In this document: piece after piece, positions 1 through 7,515 of the stretch
How the letters are laid out: the number at the start of each line of letters is the position of its first letter
Numbering within the stretch: the stretch's first letter is position 1
Assembly (NCBI GenBank): GCA_014239715.1
Contig: JAAZYJ010000403.1
Coordinates: 1-11,277, forward strand
Direction of reading: 5' to 3'
From: Flavobacteriales bacterium
GTDB taxonomy: Bacteria > Bacteroidota > Bacteroidia > Flavobacteriales > Parvicellaceae
DNA: 11,277 bases
Translations under genes and position numbers: made by a program
Notes under the pieces: generated by a model
Database searches by the model: none
Told to the model about the DNA's origin: nothing
The model's input: the letters and a program-made list of their open reading frames with translations, nothing else

Positions 1-2985
1 CATGTTGAACACATCCTCAAACACTTTAGGGTATAACTTATAGGAAAGGAAGTCCTCAAATTCTATCGTGCGTGCAAACCCCCTTTGAAATTTCTTCTGA
101 AACTGAGGGAATTCTTCTTCGAAATTAACGGGTTCCAGGTGCTTGTTGGGCCTTACCTTGATGGGCTTTTTATCCTTTAAAATTATGGATTGAAGCTTTT
201 TCGGAAATCCCTGGAACGGCTGCCCAAGGTCGCCTTTGAAAAAATTAACCACTGATTCAGGAAAGGAAATTTCAGCTCCTCGTTCAATCACTTCTTCGGG
301 CGACATGTTATTGGTTACCATATAAAGCGCCATATCGCCAACTACCTTTGACGATGGAGTAACTTTAACCAGATCTCCGAAAAGGACATTTACCTTGGCG
401 TACATTTCCTTGATCTCTTCAAAACGATCCCCAAGGCCAAGTGCAATTGCCTGTGGTCTGAGGTTGGAATACTGGCCTCCTGGAATTTCATGGTGGAAGA
501 CTTCCGCAGTTCCTGCTTTTAGCCCGGACTCAAAAGGATAATAGTACTCACGTACATCCTCCCAATAGTTTGAATATTGATTTAGCTTTTCAACATCAAA
601 GTGATGGTCCCGTTCATGAAATTTCATCATTTCAACAATAGAGTTGAAATTGGGTTGAGATGTCAATCCTGACAAGCCTCCCAGGGCCACATCCACAACA
701 TCAACTCCTGCCTCGATCGCTTTGAGATAGGTTGCAGGCTGAAGTGAAGACGTGTCGTGGGTGTGCAGATGGATCGGAAGATTGATCGAGTCTTTCAGCG
801 CACCAACCAGCTCGGTTGCTGCATATGGTTTTAACAGCCCAGCCATGTCCTTGATCGAGATCATATGCGCTCCGGCATTTTCAAGGTCTTTCGCCAGCCG
901 GACATAATAGTCGAGCGTGTATTTTGTTTTTTTCGGATCCAGAATGTCGCCTGTATAGCTAATTGCCGCTTCAGCGATCCCGGTTGTTTTGGTACGAACG
1001 TATTCTATGCTCGGAGCCATCGCATCCACCCAATTGAGCGAATCGAAGATCCTGAATATATCCATGCCGTTTTCCCAGGCCTTGATCACAAATGCTTCGA
1101 TCAGATTGTCCGGATAGGCGGTATACCCTACTCCATTGGATCCTCTGAGCAGCATTTGCAATAAAATATTCGGAACAGCTTCCCGTATCTTTCTCAATCT
1201 CTGCCAGGGGTTCTCATGCAGAAAACGCATGCATACGTCAAACGTTGCGCCACCCCAGACTTCCATACTGAACGTATTCGGGTGATTCCTGGCAAATCCG
1301 TTGGCCACTTTTAACATATCGTAGGTCCTCATCCGGGTTGCTAATAAAGATTGGTGAGCATCCCGCAGCGTCGTGTCGGTATAATGGATCTTCTTTTCTT
1401 TATTCAGCCATTGGCAAAACTTTTCAGGCCCAAGTTCTGTAAGCAGATCTTTTGTCCCTTTCTCATACCCGTTTGAACCATCAAATGAAGGGACCTTGGG
1501 CTGGTTGAAAACCTTTGTCGTATCTATAGTCTTAACGTCCGGATTTCCATTCACAATAACATCGCCAAGAAAACCAACTATTTTACTCGCCCTGTCCAGT
1601 GGCTGACGAAACTTGAACAAGGCCGGTGTTTGTTTGATCCAGTTGACAGTCACTTTGCCTTCGATAAATGTCTTATGGTTGATGACATTTTCAAGAAACT
1701 TGATGTTGGTTTTAACACCTCGCACTCTGAACTCGCGCAGTGCTCGGGTCATTTTTCGTGTAGCTCCTTCCAGACTTCGGGACTGGGCAGACACTTTTAC
1801 GAGCATCGAATCAAAGAAAGGGCTTACCCGGGCCCCCTGAAATACGGAGCCGACATCCAGGCGTATGCCAAAACCGGCAGCACTTCTATACGTAGTTACA
1901 GTTCCATAATCAGGTTTAAAATCGTGTTCCGGATCTTCCGTGGTAATTCTGCATTGCATGGCGTACCCGGTTGTTCGCAGCGATTCCTGCTCATAGATCT
2001 TGATCTGCTTATCGTCCAGTTTGTAACCACCTGCAACGAATATCTGGGTCTTTATAAGGTCAATTCCGGTTACCATCTCTGTAACGGTATGCTCCACCTG
2101 AATTCTTGGGTTGACCTCAATGAAAAAGATATTCATTTTGTCATCCAGAAGAAATTCTATTGTACCCACATTATTGTACTCTACTTCCCTGGCTATAGTA
2201 ACGGCGTAGCTATACAGCTGATCCTTTATTTCCTGGGGTAATCCGAAAGAAGGGGCTATTTCAACCACTTTCTGATACCTGCGTTGTACCGAACAATCTC
2301 GTTCGAATAAGTGCCTGATATTCCCGTAATTGTCTGCAACGATCTGCACTTCGATGTGCTTCGGGTTTTCCACAAATTTTTCAAGGAACATCGTATCATC
2401 TCCAAACGCATTCAAAGACTCTCTTTTTGCCTCATCAAATGCCTTTTCAAGCTCCTCTTCTTCTCTAAGGACCCGCATTCCTCGGCCACCTCCACCGGCG
2501 GCGGCTTTGAGCATTACCGGGTATCCTATGTTCTTTGCTTCTGCAAGAGCCACCTTGACGGTTTTCAAGGCTCCCCGACTTGATTCTATGATCGGAACAC
2601 CACATTTCTTAGCAATTCGTTTTCCGGCAACTTTATCGCCCAGCGCATCCATCACCTCAGGCCTCGGCCCAATAAAGACAATTCCGTTTTCTGCACACTT
2701 CCTGGCGAATTCCGAATTTTCTGATAAAAAGCCATAACCAGGATGAATGGCGTCTGCCTCTTGCTGTAATGCTACCTCGATAATGGCATCGATATCCAAA
2801 TACGGCTTTAGTGGTTGGTCATCACTCCCAATTTGATATGCCTCGTCAGCCTTGTATCTATGCTGCGAATAACGGTCTTCATGCGTAAATACGCCTATTG
2901 TCTTAATGTTGAGCTCCGTACAAGCTCTAAAAATTCTGATCGCAATTTCACCCCTGTTTGCGATAAGTATTTTCCTTATTTTCAT
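1..2985 (-). CDS. pyc: Pyruvate carboxylase, C-terminus cut by the window edge
   Basis: The frame is open from an ATG at 2985 to position 1, giving 995 residues of an enzyme usually about 1150 long. Pyruvate carboxylase is a cytoplasmic, biotin-dependent enzyme that makes oxaloacetate from pyruvate, bicarbonate and ATP. Biotin carboxylase domain (about 1-450): N-terminus MKIRKILIANRGEIA, glycine-rich ATP loop GGGGRGMR (164-171), Mg ligands E277 and E290, catalytic NPRIQVEH (292-299). Carboxyltransferase domain (about 530-790): YTDTTLRDAHQ (535-545), VWGGATFDV (577-585), FDSLNW (647-652), HLHTHDTS (739-746) and the carboxylatable lysine K712 in SIKDMAG. The remainder (about 800-995) is the tetramerization (PT) region. 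The biotinyl domain with its lysine must lie left of position 1. This three-domain order separates it from acetyl-CoA or propionyl-CoA carboxylase subunits. The leader carries AAAGGAA about 12 bases before the ATG. It is transcribed divergently from the M23 gene. The usual His of the QRRHQK motif is Tyr237. Confidence 0.97.
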   Translation of the reverse strand, partial: MKIRKILIANRGEIAIRIFRACTELNIKTIGVFTHEDRYSQHRYKADEAYQIGSDDQPLKPYLDIDAIIEVALQQEADAIHPGYGFLSENSEFARKCAENGIVFIGPRPEVMDALGDKVAGKRIAKKCGVPIIESSRGALKTVKVALAEAKNIGYPVMLKAAAGGGGRGMRVLREEEELEKAFDEAKRESLNAFGDDTMFLEKFVENPKHIEVQIVADNYGNIRHLFERDCSVQRRYQKVVEIAPSFGLPQEIKDQLYSYAVTIAREVEYNNVGTIEFLLDDKMNIFFIEVNPRIQVEHTVTEMVTGIDLIKTQIFVAGGYKLDDKQIKIYEQESLRTTGYAMQCRITTEDPEHDFKPDYGTVTTYRSAAGFGIRLDVGSVFQGARVSPFFDSMLVKVSAQSRSLEGATRKMTRALREFRVRGVKTNIKFLENVINHKTFIEGKVTVNWIKQTPALFKFRQPLDRASKIVGFLGDVIVNGNPDVKTIDTTKVFNQPKVPSFDGSNGYEKGTKDLLTELGPEKFCQWLNKEKKIHYTDTTLRDAHQSLLATRMRTYDMLKVANGFARNHPNTFSMEVWGGATFDVCMRFLHENPWQRLRKIREAVPNILLQMLLRGSNGVGYTAYPDNLIEAFVIKAWENGMDIFRIFDSLNWVDAMAPSIEYVRTKTTGIAEAAISYTGDILDPKKTKYTLDYYVRLAKDLENAGAHMISIKDMAGLLKPYAATELVGALKDSINLPIHLHTHDTSSLQPATYLKAIEAGVDVVDVALGGLSGLTSQPNFNSIVEMMKFHERDHHFDVEKLNQYSNYWEDVREYYYPFESGLKAGTAEVFHHEIPGGQYSNLRPQAIALGLGDRFEEIKEMYAKVNVLFGDLVKVTPSSKVVGDMALYMVTNNMSPEEVIERGAEISFPESVVNFFKGDLGQPFQGFPKKLQSIILKDKKPIKVRPNKHLEPVNFEEEFPQFQKKFQRGFARTIEFEDFLSYKLYPKVFEDVFNM

Positions 2986-3057
2986 GCGGGTCCGGTTCCT
3001 TTAGTATTTTCAGCTTATCATATTCACACAGCGAAATTAGATTAATTTGCGGGATTA

Positions 3058-3071
3058 GTATGCACGCATAC
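3058..3071. promoter_or_regulatory. 14-bp palindrome upstream of pyc, possible operator
   Basis: GTATGC-AC-GCATAC is a perfect 6-bp inverted repeat with a 2-base spacer. It lies 73-86 bases upstream of the pyc ATG and about 136 bases upstream of the M23 start. The 7-mer ATGCACG inside it (3060-3066) recurs at 3081-3087, 21 bp away, about two helical turns. This geometry suits a dimeric DNA-binding protein, but no regulator is encoded in the window and the function is inferred. Confidence 0.4.
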
Positions 3072-3192
3072 CATTAATTCATGCACGATTATTAAACATT
3101 TTATTAACAAGGTGAAAACGGCCCTTGACTTATTCAATGTACACTGTTGCTAAGTCTTTCAATGATTGTTCTGTTCCAATAAAGGTATCCGT

Positions 3193-3200
3193 TAGATTTG
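3193..3200 (+). promoter_or_regulatory. Candidate Bacteroidota -7 promoter element for the M23 gene
   Basis: TAGATTTG matches the Bacteroidota -7 consensus TAnnTTTG exactly. It ends only 6 bases before the ATG at 3207, so transcription from it would start at or next to the start codon, giving a nearly leaderless message. The upstream TTG (3166-3168) is 24 bases away, wider than the usual roughly 19-21, so the -33 element is weak or absent. Confidence 0.4.
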
Positions 3201-3206
3201 CACTTG

Positions 3207-4163
3207 ATGAAGCTGATTTTATGGATAATGGCGGGCCTCCCTTTTCTGTCTCTGGCGCAAGAGCGGCCAAAGATATCGGACACGCTGGTGCTGGGTAATG
3301 ATACGATCGTGTTATTTGAGAATAAGACCTGGGAATATCTCCATGCCTTAAACTTTAACGGCATGATGAGCGAAGAAATGCACAATGCAGTTAATGGCTC
3401 CAATTTAGTCGTTGACTGGCACAATGAGGTAACCTTTAATTACGATAACGACATGCGCGCACTAACTGATTCTATCTGGATCTGTTCTACTGACAGCATA
3501 CACCCCTCTTTCGTAATGCCTACTGCCGCTCCTATGACTTCAGCATTTAAAATGAGAGGTAAAAAATTTCATTATGGCGTGGACCTGGATCTGGTAACCG
3601 GTGATACTGTGCGCTGTGCATTTGATGGGATCGTTCGGTATTCAAAATTCAATGGAGCAGGTTTTGGCTATCTAACCGTTGTCAGACATTTTAGTGGTCT
3701 GGAAACCTATTATGCGCATCTTTCTAAACTACTTACAAAGCCCAATCAACGGATAAACGCCGGAGATGTGATCGGCCTCGGAGGGAATACCGGCAGGTCC
3801 TACGGAGATCATCTTCATTTTGAGGTTCGATATTTCCACAACCCCATTGACCCGGAGCATATCATTGATTTCGAGAAAGGAGAATTGCGAGATGACAATC
3901 TGATAATACACAAGAGTCTTTTTGATTACAGAAAGATCGATGGAACGAAACGAAAATTTGCTCAGGCGAAAAACAAGACTCCGGAACAAATTGCAGAAGA
4001 TACCAGAAGAGCTAAAGAACAGAAATGGCATACGGTAAAGAGAGGGGATTCGCTTTACGCTATGGCCTTGAAGTACAATACATCAGTGAAAAATATATGC
4101 TCGCTGAACGGAATTTCTTCCGGGAAAATTTTAAACATCGGAGATAAATTAAGAATTCGATAA
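3207..4163 (+). CDS. Secreted M23-family (LytM-type) metallopeptidase with C-terminal LysM domain
   Basis: 318 residues from the ATG at 3207. A TTG three codons upstream (3198) is possible, but the ATG places an ordinary signal peptide first (MKLILWIMAGLPFLSLAQ, cleavage near residue 18). Residues about 20-110 are an uncharacterised N-terminal region. The M23 domain (about 112-218) keeps the zinc-site motifs: H122 and D126 in HYGVD, H171 in YYAHLS, and HLH (H202, H204) in GDHLHFE. Residues 274-318 form one LysM domain (WHTVKRGDSLYAMA...IGDKLRIR), which binds peptidoglycan glycan chains. A charged linker lies between them. The family cleaves peptidoglycan cross-bridges or stem peptides, or, when degenerate, activates amidases (EnvC/NlpD type). 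The intact metal ligands favour an active enzyme in the periplasm or outside the cell. The next gene begins 68 bases downstream on the same strand with no clear terminator between, so co-transcription is likely. Confidence 0.93.
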   Translation: MKLILWIMAGLPFLSLAQERPKISDTLVLGNDTIVLFENKTWEYLHALNFNGMMSEEMHNAVNGSNLVVDWHNEVTFNYDNDMRALTDSIWICSTDSIHPSFVMPTAAPMTSAFKMRGKKFHYGVDLDLVTGDTVRCAFDGIVRYSKFNGAGFGYLTVVRHFSGLETYYAHLSKLLTKPNQRINAGDVIGLGGNTGRSYGDHLHFEVRYFHNPIDPEHIIDFEKGELRDDNLIIHKSLFDYRKIDGTKRKFAQAKNKTPEQIAEDTRRAKEQKWHTVKRGDSLYAMALKYNTSVKNICSLNGISSGKILNIGDKLRIR

Positions 4164-4231
4164 CAATTTATGGCACGCTATTCGTGTGGTCATGAAGAAA
4201 ATCATAAATTGAGAATTCAAAATCAGATACA

Positions 4232-5440
4232 ATGAAAACAAAAATTTTACTTCTTACGGTTACCTGTGTATTGTCGCTTCATGTTGCAGCACAAAACGTT
4301 CAAGACAAGAAAATCACCTATTCATATATCCAGCTTCCGGCAAAACCTTTTGATAGCGGAACCGAAACGTTTGCGGTAACGGTGACTCAAGAATTTGACC
4401 AGAGAAATCAGGATTCTATAGAGTGGCATGAGAAAGAAGTTGAATTGGCCAAGGAGGCAAGAAGGCTTGCTATGGAAGCCTGGAATAGTCAGAAAAAGGA
4501 AATAGACCGATCATATTTCGCTGCGATGGCCAATTGGGAAAAACAGGTGGCTGCCGGCAATACAGCCGCTGCTAAGCCGGGTGACCCCATCTACGGAGCA
4601 TGCCCATGCGAACCCGATCAACCTGCACCTTTTTTGACAGCTGACATCGACGAAGCCGGAGTTATCAATATGGTCGAGATCCCTGGTTTTACCAAAGGAG
4701 AAGGCGGTGCAGTTATTGCCATGGGATTTAAAGGATTTGACAAGGGCGCTACAACCGAAACAAAAACCAGCACAGGTGACCTTGTCTATAAGATCGCTTA
4801 CAAGCATCCCGTACAGGTAAAGATCACTGATAAGGATGGTGCCGTCGTGTACAACATGGTCCATCCCGGCTCATCAGGCTTTAAAAGCTTTAGCACTGAA
4901 AAATTCAAGTCAAGCTATGATTTCAAGCTTTGGTGGATGGACAATGAAGAAGCATTTTGGATACAAAGACAAAAGGACGTCATTAATTCAATCGTATCCA
5001 GTCTAAACGGTATGCTTGCCAGTGACTATGGTTACCCAACCAAGTCAAGAGTAGCAGAGATCTATACTGCGAAAGACAAGGATCATGATTATACAGATCT
5101 CCTTGAGGCATTTCAGCACGTACAAGACGGTTTACTGCAGCTGGCCAGCGATCGTGATAAGGATGCGGCACTGAACTACTTCGGAAACGCGGTTACACAG
5201 TATCAGACCATTTTGAACGAGTCCAATACGGCTGACAAAAAAGCACGGGTCAATAAGAAAATTACTGCTGCTGTTAATTGCAATATTGCAGAGTGCTTCA
5301 TGTGGATGGATGATTTCTCTCAGGCCGAATTGTTTCTGAACAAAGCAGCAAACCTTGGAATTGGAAAGTACAAAAGGCATGGCAACAGCTTAAAACCATT
5401 CCTGTCGGATCAAAAGAAAAGATATGCTGCCAACCAATAA
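4232..5440 (+). CDS. Secreted protein of unknown function with TPR-like C-terminus
   Basis: 402 residues that I do not recognise as a named family. The first 20 residues are a clear signal peptide (MKTKILLLTVTCVLSLHVAA, then QN). Residues about 55-105 are rich in Glu, Lys, Arg and Ala and look like a long helix (EWHEKEVELAKEARRLAMEA). An alanine/proline-rich stretch with a Cys pair follows (CPCEP, about 124-128). Residues about 135-235 look like beta structure, and a W-rich patch (KLWWMDNEEAFWIQ) leads into a helical C-terminal half. The last roughly 120 residues resemble one or two tetratricopeptide helices (NCNIAECFMWMDDFSQAELFL). It probably sits in the periplasm or on the outer membrane. 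It lies 68 bases behind the M23 peptidase gene on the same strand, which hints at a cell-envelope role, but that is guilt by association only. Confidence 0.85.
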   Translation: MKTKILLLTVTCVLSLHVAAQNVQDKKITYSYIQLPAKPFDSGTETFAVTVTQEFDQRNQDSIEWHEKEVELAKEARRLAMEAWNSQKKEIDRSYFAAMANWEKQVAAGNTAAAKPGDPIYGACPCEPDQPAPFLTADIDEAGVINMVEIPGFTKGEGGAVIAMGFKGFDKGATTETKTSTGDLVYKIAYKHPVQVKITDKDGAVVYNMVHPGSSGFKSFSTEKFKSSYDFKLWWMDNEEAFWIQRQKDVINSIVSSLNGMLASDYGYPTKSRVAEIYTAKDKDHDYTDLLEAFQHVQDGLLQLASDRDKDAALNYFGNAVTQYQTILNESNTADKKARVNKKITAAVNCNIAECFMWMDDFSQAELFLNKAANLGIGKYKRHGNSLKPFLSDQKKRYAANQ

Positions 5441-5498
5441 GTAGATTTGACAACAAGTTTTAGGTTGGATTAGACTTTGCGTCTCGTACAGACCTGTG
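5441..5498. other. Short convergent intergenic region with weak hairpins only
   Basis: The 58 bases between two convergent genes contain only two overlapping 4-bp stems (AGAC...GTCT and GTCT...AGAC, about 5472-5493). There is no T-tract. I do not call a terminator here, although one would be expected. Confidence 0.3.
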
Positions 5499-6335
5499 TT
5501 ATCCATTCAGCGCTTCACCGCAGAATTTACAGTAAGTAGCATCTGCATCATGTCCTTCTTGCGAGCAGGTCATGCAGGCTTGAGTAGAAATTCCAGACCC
5601 ACCTTTTCTGGCAAGCTCTACACTGACGATCCCAGTTGGAACGGCAATTATTGCATAACCCATGATCATGATGATCGAAGAGAAAAACTGTCCGATCTCC
5701 GTTTGCGGGCTAATGTCTCCGTACCCAACTGTCGTTAACGTAACAACTGCCCAATATATACTTCTGGGTATACTCGTGAATTTTGTTCCGTCGTAATCTT
5801 CTATAATGTACATGATCGTTCCCAGGATCGTCACCATGACAAGAACCCCGAACAGAAAAACCAGTATTCTTGGACGGCTGGCCTTCAATGCATCAACCAG
5901 GACATTCGCTTCCTTAATGTAGCGAGCTATTTTAAATATTCGAAAAACCCGCAACAAGCGGATCGTCCTGATCGCCCTCAGGAAAGATGCGTTGGTAATG
6001 AACAGCCCCAGATAAGTCGGCACGATAGACAGAAGATCGACCAAACCATAGAAGCTGAGAATGTAACTCATTGGTTTTCTAACGCAAACGATCCGTAATA
6101 CATATTCAATGGTGAAAACGATGGTAAATACCCACTCAGCAACCATCAACTCCAACTGATACTCTTCGCCGACTGTGTCTACACTTTCAAGCATTACAGC
6201 CACAACGCTTAACAGGATAGCGATAAGTAGAGCAACATCAAACAACTTACCCATTGGGGTGTCTGCTTCATAAATGACCTCATGCAGTGTTTTCTGCCAT
6301 GCGCGAAGCTCGTATTTTTGATTTGATGAATTCAT
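5499..6335 (-). CDS. Voltage-gated-type potassium channel subunit (6 TM) with C-terminal zinc ribbon
   Basis: 278 residues. Segments in order: S1 about 33-50, S2 about 64-83, S3 about 92-113, S4 about 118-138, S5 about 155-178, pore helix about 189-201, S6 about 216-240. S4 has a positive charge at every third position (R120, R123, R126, R129, R132, K135, R138), the mark of a voltage sensor. The filter is TVGYGD (202-207), so the pore should select K+. Four subunits would form the channel in the inner membrane. The short cytoplasmic tail has no RCK or cyclic-nucleotide domain. Instead it has two CxxC pairs (C254/C257 and C269/C272) separated by 11 residues, ending CKFCGEAL, a zinc-ribbon pattern. 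The length fits short bacterial Kv channels plus this extra tail. It converges with the unknown secreted gene (58-base gap) and diverges from the Usp gene. The start ATG lies 12 bases after a TATATTTG element. Confidence 0.95.
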   Translation of the reverse strand: MNSSNQKYELRAWQKTLHEVIYEADTPMGKLFDVALLIAILLSVVAVMLESVDTVGEEYQLELMVAEWVFTIVFTIEYVLRIVCVRKPMSYILSFYGLVDLLSIVPTYLGLFITNASFLRAIRTIRLLRVFRIFKIARYIKEANVLVDALKASRPRILVFLFGVLVMVTILGTIMYIIEDYDGTKFTSIPRSIYWAVVTLTTVGYGDISPQTEIGQFFSSIIMIMGYAIIAVPTGIVSVELARKGGSGISTQACMTCSQEGHDADATYCKFCGEALNG

Positions 6336-6347
6336 TTAATTACCTGA

Positions 6348-6355
6348 CAAATATA
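6348..6355 (-). promoter_or_regulatory. Candidate -7 promoter element for the potassium channel gene
   Basis: Read on the minus strand this is TATATTTG, an exact match to the Bacteroidota -7 consensus TAnnTTTG, 12 bases before the channel ATG at 6335. The implied leader is only a few bases long. I see no clear -33 TTG at the usual spacing, so this rests on the -7 element alone. Confidence 0.4.
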
Positions 6356-6394
6356 AAGCAATTGTGAATGCGACCTTCATCCATTCGCCTATGA

Positions 6395-6427
6395 CTCTTA
6401 TAAGAGAAAATTTAGCGCTAAATTCTC
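6395..6427. promoter_or_regulatory. Two abutting palindromes between the channel and Usp genes
   Basis: CTCTTATAAGAG (6395-6406) is a perfect 12-bp palindrome. Immediately after it, AATTTAGCGCTAAATT (6409-6424) is a perfect 16-bp palindrome, flanked by GAG (6404-6406) and CTC (6425-6427), which extend it across a 2-base AA bulge. The GAG is therefore shared by both dyads. The block lies 60-92 bases upstream of the channel ATG and about 119-151 bases upstream of the Usp ATG, a good position for an operator serving both divergent promoters. No T-tract follows and both flanking genes point away, so a terminator is unlikely. Confidence 0.45.
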
Positions 6428-6545
6428 GTGATAGTAAATTAATTGAGTTATAAATACCCACCCTTTAAATTGTTTAAATGGAGTTCGTGAATAACAAAAT
6501 TGTATTCCTTATATTTATGGTAGACAAAACAACTATTCTTGTACT

Positions 6546-7358
6546 ATGAGTAAATTAAATTACCTCGTGCCTCACGATTTCACAGAAGTTGGTGACACCG
6601 CACTGGACTATGCCGTAAATCTGGCTCGTAGATCCCGGGCTGAAGTATATCTTGTTCACATCGTTAAGAAAGAAACAGAAAAGGAAGCAGCAAAAGCTAG
6701 GCTGATCGAGATCATACAACAGACCAAACAAGCTGCGGGTAATGTGCAGATTGGCGGAAGCGTCAAAACCGGAAACATTTTTGAAGATATAGCATCCACC
6801 GCTACCAAAGTGGGTTCGAATCTAGTGATCATGGGTACGCACGGTGCAAAAGGAATGCAAAAAGTAATGGGATCCTTTGCTATGAAAGTGGTTACGAGTA
6901 CCAACCTGCCATTTTTGATTGTTCAGTCAGAGGTGAAGATGGACCGTGTAGAAAAAATTATCTTTCCGGTAGATGTCAGTGTGGAAAGTGTTCAGATCAT
7001 GAATGTAGCTACATTTATGGCTCGATTATTCTCAGCAGAAGTACACCTGATCGCTCCAACGCAAACGGATAACATGCTTTCTCGGAAAATCCTGAATAAC
7101 ATGAAGATCATCGCTAAACAGCTTAAGAAAAATGAAATTGACTATGTAACCAAGCTCATTGCAGGAAGTGGTTCGTTTACCGGCAAAACGATGGATTACG
7201 CAAAAACCAATAATGGCAACATGATCGCCATCTCCATTAACAATGATGGGCAAATAATTAGCCTCAACAAATTTGCCCAAGGAATTATCACCAATGAAGC
7301 AAAAATACCTTCGTTAATAATTAACGCAGTCAGTGTCACGTCTAATTTGAGTTATTGA
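6546..7358 (+). CDS. Universal stress protein, tandem Usp domains
   Basis: 270 residues, two Usp domains. Domain 1 (about 3-127) starts with the typical strand and Asp (YLVPHDFTE, D11) and has the nucleotide-binding loop GTHG (97-100) followed by GS (109-110). The loop between them is 8 residues, one fewer than the classic G-2x-G-9x-G(S/T), so binding may be retained with a variant loop. Domain 2 (about 135-260) begins KIIFPVDVSVES but lacks the G-2x-G...GS loop (it has AISINNDGQIISLNKFAQG), so it has probably lost nucleotide binding and serves dimerisation or a structural role. Tandem cytoplasmic Usp proteins are common in Bacteroidota and are usually induced by starvation, hypoxia or envelope stress; the actual partner is unknown. 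It is divergent from the potassium channel gene, which suggests shared stress control. There is no evident ribosome binding site before the ATG. Confidence 0.93.
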   Translation: MSKLNYLVPHDFTEVGDTALDYAVNLARRSRAEVYLVHIVKKETEKEAAKARLIEIIQQTKQAAGNVQIGGSVKTGNIFEDIASTATKVGSNLVIMGTHGAKGMQKVMGSFAMKVVTSTNLPFLIVQSEVKMDRVEKIIFPVDVSVESVQIMNVATFMARLFSAEVHLIAPTQTDNMLSRKILNNMKIIAKQLKKNEIDYVTKLIAGSGSFTGKTMDYAKTNNGNMIAISINNDGQIISLNKFAQGIITNEAKIPSLIINAVSVTSNLSY

Positions 7359-7515
7359 CAGGAAGTTCCGGTAGTATTAAACTGATATTTCAATGGCGGA
7401 TATAACTATCGAATCGAAATTCATCGGTTTGTGTCTGCGCCTTTCCATGTTCAGTGCAATATTTTTCATTTCAATGTTGGGATTTCCTTATTTTGCGCTC
7501 AATAATATTTAGTGT

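Noticed and set aside
1630..2241. A 203-codon plus-strand open frame with an ATG
   Set aside because: It lies wholly antisense to the conserved pyc frame, has no recognisable domain and low-complexity, Cys/Tyr-rich composition typical of a shadow frame.
2330..2737. A 135-codon plus-strand open frame
   Set aside because: Antisense to the pyc biotin carboxylase domain; the serine runs are the reverse complement of Glu-rich codons, not a protein signature.
4172..4188. Hairpin CACG-CTATT-CGTG as a terminator after the M23 gene
   Set aside because: Only 4 to 5 base pairs and no T-tract; more consistent with read-through into the next gene.
5496..5738. An 80-codon plus-strand open frame over the channel C-terminus
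   Set aside because: Antisense to the S6 and zinc-ribbon part of a well-supported channel gene, with no recognisable features.
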